Made by a program: the position numbers and the translations under genes. A model generated the notes under the pieces. It saw only the letters and a list, made by a program, of their open reading frames with translations, had not been told where the DNA came from and did no database searches. From Stygiolobus azoricus (GTDB lineage Archaea; Thermoproteota; Thermoprotei_A; Sulfolobales; Sulfolobaceae), in contig NZ_CP045483.1 in assembly GCF_009729035.1 (NCBI RefSeq), positions 1,634,001-1,698,000 of the forward strand: 64,000 nucleotides of DNA. Reading direction: 5' to 3'. Below, piece after piece: positions 63,980 through 64,000 of this stretch (its first letter is position 1; every line of letters begins with the position of its first letter).

Positions 63980-64000
63980 CCAATCATCACATAATTTAAT

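Overview
The window is a chromosomal segment of a thermoacidophilic crenarchaeon of the order Sulfolobales. The evidence is an adjacent SlaA/SlaB S-layer gene pair, malonyl-CoA reductase of the 3-hydroxypropionate/4-hydroxybutyrate cycle, a Cdc6-3-type initiator, an S53 acid protease, a free-standing threonyl-tRNA editing protein, low G+C, and many genes whose TATA-like box lies about 26 bases before the start codon, as expected for leaderless mRNAs. I cannot fix the genus from the sequence alone; the malonyl-CoA reductase resembles the Sulfurisphaera/Sulfolobus tokodaii enzyme as I recall it.

Layout. 1-1088: left-truncated glutamate synthase. 1435-1650: tRNA-Gly(CCC) with a decayed SSV-type integrase N-terminal fragment at its 3' end. 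1780-10314: surface-layer region (slaB, slaA, and a divergent threonine-rich stalked surface protein). 10460-11632: XRE regulator, tRNA-Pro(CGG), and two tRNA-Ala genes that differ only at the wobble base. 11889-18579: NAC, a beta-CASP RNase (aCPSF2), ThrRS editing protein, GlmS, mevalonate kinase and a GlmU-like nucleotidyltransferase. 18580-23873: a DMT transporter, cobalamin adenosyltransferase, an ornithine-cyclodeaminase-family enzyme, a conserved protein followed by a broken di-iron beta-lactamase-fold gene, and a methyltransferase. 23919-30372: dihydroxy-acid dehydratase, malonyl-CoA reductase, a 2-hydroxyacid dehydrogenase and several unknowns. 30495-36992: S53 protease, isocitrate dehydrogenase, a putative replication origin and orc1/cdc6-3. 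37044-45848: mixed small genes, NAD synthetase plus its amidase, a membrane glycosyltransferase gene broken at a GA repeat, THEP1 NTPase, a chlorite-dismutase-family protein and a Nudix hydrolase. 46030-53579: FAD/Fe-S dehydrogenase (apparently split by a 1-base indel), endonuclease IV, HAD phosphatases, a METTL5-like methyltransferase that seems to start at AUU, and a CobT-like protein. 53606-63979: NadA, class V aminotransferase, acyl-CoA ligase, Nob1, NAD kinase, ferredoxin-NADP reductase, then RNA genes (Trm5-like, DUF371, CRM, RNase P Rnp4, Nep1).

Themes. NAD(P) metabolism is spread over the segment (NadA, NadE plus amidase, NAD kinase, NADP reductase). Cobalamin handling appears twice (PduO-type adenosyltransferase, CobT-like). 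RNA and ribosome maturation dominates the right end. No insertion sequence, CRISPR array or intact mobile element was seen. I found no large undescribed multigene system. The strongest leads are single-locus features: the integrase fossil, the Cdc6-3-linked origin and its small partner protein, the GA-repeat frameshift in a membrane glycosyltransferase, and the AUU start.
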